Below the pieces are notes generated by a model, which was given only the letters and a program-made list of their open reading frames with translations, did no database searches and was not told where the DNA came from. Position numbers and translations under genes: made by a program. This document shows, piece after piece, positions 54,995 through 56,975 of a DNA stretch of 56,975 bases; position 1 is the first letter of the stretch, and each line of letters starts with the position of its first letter. The stretch is from Smithella sp. (GTDB lineage: Bacteria > Desulfobacterota > Syntrophia > Syntrophales > Smithellaceae), in contig SCVW01000035.1 of NCBI GenBank assembly GCA_007244375.1, positions 1-56,975 on the forward strand, given 5' to 3'.

Positions 54995-55139
54995 TTCAAC
55001 TTTCAAATCAAAGCGCTATCTTTGTTGGTCCCGATTTATCGGGATTGTCGGCTTCCACAACACCTGAGAGGCGTTTCGCAACGACAGACAACATTATGAC
55101 ATAGTATCGAAAATGAAAATTCAGTTCTTTATTAAGAAT
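54995..55139. repeat. Palindromic repeat copy, feoB downstream
   Basis: Inverted orientation of the dispersed motif: AAGCGCTATCTTTGTTGG (55011-55028), TCCCGATTTATCGGGA and GTCGGCTTCC, then GAGAGGCGTTTCGCAACGACA (55066-55086), also at 25568. It lies between the convergent feoB and lipoprotein genes and could serve as a terminator. Confidence 0.65.
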
Positions 55140-56294
55140 CTAATAACTAACTTCTCTTACCACGGGACGATATAGGAACAAATTGCGGCGTAGAAAACTT
55201 GTTTGACTTTGCATATCGTCAGCCGAATTGCAAACGTATGTTACAACCAATTTTTTATCCCGTGAAAACTCGATATGCTCTTTTCCGGCATAACAAAAAT
55301 TCCCTTTGTCATACAGTTTACTTTTAGGATCAACTTCCGGAATCGGCAAGGCAAGAGCTTTCGGCTCACTCCAAGGACCTTCCAGTTTATCAGCCATCTG
55401 ATACAATAACTTATCGCCTTTATTTTGCGTTGATAAATATACAGCAATCCATTTTTTATCAGTTTCATGGTATCTTACACTCAATTCGGAAACGCAGGCA
55501 TCAAGTACAATCTTAACCTTTTCGTGGTCCAGTTTGTTTTTCCAGTTTCCTTCTTTTGTAAAATATTCCACGGCGCCGATAGGATTGTCAATTTTACTTT
55601 CAGGAATGCGGGCAAGTATATTACCCATGATGAGTACCTTATCTTTCGAGTAAACATAAAACGGATAAAAATAAACATAATCATCATAAACTACAGAAGT
55701 TGCCGCAAACGCTGCTATTTCAGAAGGAATCGCCTGTGTTAAATCAATGTAATCGTAATGCCACTCGCGGGGATCGGCGGCAGAGAAATCTTTTATTCGC
55801 GCAAATTTGTGACCCGATACTTTAAAATTAAATATTTCTCCTTCTTTATTTCCCGGAGTAATAGCTGTTAAAGGAATATACAAAACGTTATTGACGATAA
55901 AAGGGTCTTGCGGCCACAGCCATTCGTTTTCATTAAAAGATGATACAAAACTCTCCCCCCTATATTTCAGGTAATACTTAATTTTAAATTCGTTATTAAC
56001 TGAACAGGTGGAAATAGCCACGGTTGTTCCCAGTATAACGTCCATATTGATACGATCTTTTCTGTATCCTTCACAAGAGGCAAATGTATCTCCAAACACC
56101 CACAAAACGCGTTCTTTATCCAGCGGGATGGAATATGCACCGTCTCCTCCATACCAGCAGTTTTTATCCGGGAAAACCGGCAGACACTGACCTTGAGAAC
56201 TTGCTGCCGAATATTTCGCAGGAAGAAGTGAAGAACACGAACAAAGAGTAAGACTTAAAAATAAAAATATAATAGGTAATGATCTTTTCATCAT
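55140..56294 (-). CDS. DUF4185-like lipoprotein (beta-propeller)
   Basis: 384 residues with lipobox LCSC (Cys20). The body contains KERVLWVFGDTFAS, WLWPQDPFIVNNVLYIPLTAI, SVRYHETDKKWIAVYLST and CYAGKEHIEF, the repeat pattern of DUF4185/GH43-like five-bladed propellers, which in related proteins bind or cleave carbohydrates. No catalytic acid pair can be named here. The start may be either of two adjacent ATGs (56294 or 56291). Confidence 0.8.
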   Translation of the reverse strand: MMKRSLPIIFLFLSLTLCSCSSLLPAKYSAASSQGQCLPVFPDKNCWYGGDGAYSIPLDKERVLWVFGDTFASCEGYRKDRINMDVILGTTVAISTCSVNNEFKIKYYLKYRGESFVSSFNENEWLWPQDPFIVNNVLYIPLTAITPGNKEGEIFNFKVSGHKFARIKDFSAADPREWHYDYIDLTQAIPSEIAAFAATSVVYDDYVYFYPFYVYSKDKVLIMGNILARIPESKIDNPIGAVEYFTKEGNWKNKLDHEKVKIVLDACVSELSVRYHETDKKWIAVYLSTQNKGDKLLYQMADKLEGPWSEPKALALPIPEVDPKSKLYDKGNFCYAGKEHIEFSRDKKLVVTYVCNSADDMQSQTSFLRRNLFLYRPVVREVSY

Positions 56295-56420
56295 ATATAT
56301 AACCTATAGTTTTTTTCGTTTCTCAAAATCCACATATTTAGGGGCTGTTCAAAAGCTTGTCCCGTACTTGATACGGGATGCTCAGATGCAAGCAACTGTG
56401 TGTCAAGCCAAATCAACAAC
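56295..56420. repeat. IS110 right-end region and flanking 33-base repeat
   Basis: Between the lipoprotein start and the transposase stop. 56348-56380 is a near-copy (two differences) of 18208-18176 read in reverse and includes the hairpin CCCGTACTTGATACGGG. The IS right boundary probably lies in this stretch. Confidence 0.5.
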
Positions 56421-56975
56421 TCACGAATTCCAGCACGTTTCGGTCTTTATCATCGAGTTTATTATGACCAATAGCTTTCTCATACACGCAGTGATAGCAA
56501 CTTTAAAGCATTTGCCCGCTTCTCGAAGTCTCTTATAGAACACTTTGATCTTGGAATTGCAACGAATAGCTGTAACAGCGCACATGTATAAAACGGTACG
56601 AACTTTGGATCTTCCGCCCCAAATTGAGCGTCTGCCTTTATACTTGCCACTGTCACGATTCAAGGGTGCAACTCCCACCAAAGCCGATATCTGTTTACGG
56701 TTCATGGTTCCAATCTCAGGAACGTCTGCCAAAACGGTCCGAGCCATCACTTTTCCTATGCCCGGAATACTTTGCAGGATCTTGTCCTTCTGGCGCCAGA
56801 TGGGACTGTTCTTGATCAGATCATCCATCTCCCCGTTGATCTCCTCTAATAGCCGCTCCAGCATCCTGATATGCCCCTGTATCCCTTTTTTCGTCCACTT
56901 TGTGGCATGACTCAAACGATTTCTCTCTGCTGTGAGCATCTCAACAATCTGAAAACGTCTGGCATTGAGGGAATC
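56421..56975 (-). CDS. IS110-family transposase, C-terminal part (runs off right edge)
   Basis: Reverse strand open to the edge: DSLNARRFQIVE then MLTAERNRLSHATK, a coiled-coil linker, and the Tnp_20 (PF02371) domain: IPGIGKVMARTVLADVPEIG, ISALVGVAPLNRDSGKYKGR and RTVLYMCAVTAIRCN. The catalytic Ser/Lys-type serine-recombinase-like region around APLNRDSG is intact. The part before about residue 135 of a normal IS110 protein is missing. Left-edge fragment 1-277 supplies about residues 1-92 of such a protein. Confidence 0.93.
   Translation of the reverse strand, partial: DSLNARRFQIVEMLTAERNRLSHATKWTKKGIQGHIRMLERLLEEINGEMDDLIKNSPIWRQKDKILQSIPGIGKVMARTVLADVPEIGTMNRKQISALVGVAPLNRDSGKYKGRRSIWGGRSKVRTVLYMCAVTAIRCNSKIKVFYKRLREAGKCFKVAITACMRKLLVIINSMIKTETCWNS

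Overview
The window looks like a chromosomal contig of an anaerobic Gram-negative bacterium, most likely a syntrophic Desulfobacterota (Syntrophales, Smithella/Syntrophus type). This is inferred from the gene mix: an acyl-CoA ligase paired with a double-ACT protein, a CaiB/BaiF CoA-transferase, DUF1847, a probable selenoprotein, a phasin-like protein, several lipoproteins and a bacterial V-type ATPase. No 16S or other decisive marker is present. Both ends of the window lie inside IS110-family transposase genes in the same orientation: an N-terminal half at the left edge and a C-terminal half at the right edge. The contig was therefore probably cut at a repeated IS, or it is one replicon opened inside a single IS.

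Layout. 0-0.75 kb: IS110 N-terminus and a structured non-coding left end. 0.75-5.5 kb: purine nucleoside phosphorylase-like gene, a protein with duplicated CQxGxFG repeats, an ACT/acyl-CoA ligase operon, and an Ogt/STAS-like pair. 5.6-9.2 kb: leftward cluster of a membrane-associated alpha/beta hydrolase, a lipoprotein, a small helical protein and a second STAS-like protein. 9.8-11.2 kb: DUF1847 and a peroxiredoxin-like gene with an in-frame UGA at the first Cys of its CxxC. 11.6-16.1 kb: response regulator-PAS-HD-GYP protein, stand-alone class III cyclase-fold protein, CoA-transferase. 16.3-19.7 kb: glnS, tRNA-Gln(CTG), plsC, membrane protein. 19.7-23.6 kb: AT-rich surface-glycan island (three glycosyltransferase-type genes and a radical SAM gene). 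23.7-29.5 kb: small Cys-rich proteins, a frameshifted small gene, an RlpA-like lipoprotein, membrane proteins, phasin-like protein, ornithine cyclodeaminase family, LysM protein. 29.7-32.6 kb: SRAP peptidase, DUF2889, THUMP methyltransferase. 32.6-42.5 kb: complete nine-gene V-ATPase operon (G-C-I-K-F-E-A-B-D) behind a perfect sigma-70 consensus promoter, then an RsbRD-like and a SagB-like gene. 42.7-56.3 kb: exported protein, CopA/CopZ copper export, MBL hydrolase, b561-like protein, YgiQ, PilZ, cupin, YgjP-like peptidase, DUF2156, FeoA-FeoB fusion, DUF4185-like lipoprotein.

How it fits together. The V-ATPase links ion gradient and ATP in an organism living near energetic limits. The acyl-CoA ligase and CoA-transferase fit syntrophic acid metabolism. 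CopA/CopZ and FeoAB handle metals. HD-GYP, the cyclase fold and PilZ point to cyclic-nucleotide signalling. Intergenic spaces hold many palindromic repeats. Two of them have a shared core framed by long inverted arms that differ between copies. No CRISPR array, rRNA operon or phage module is visible.
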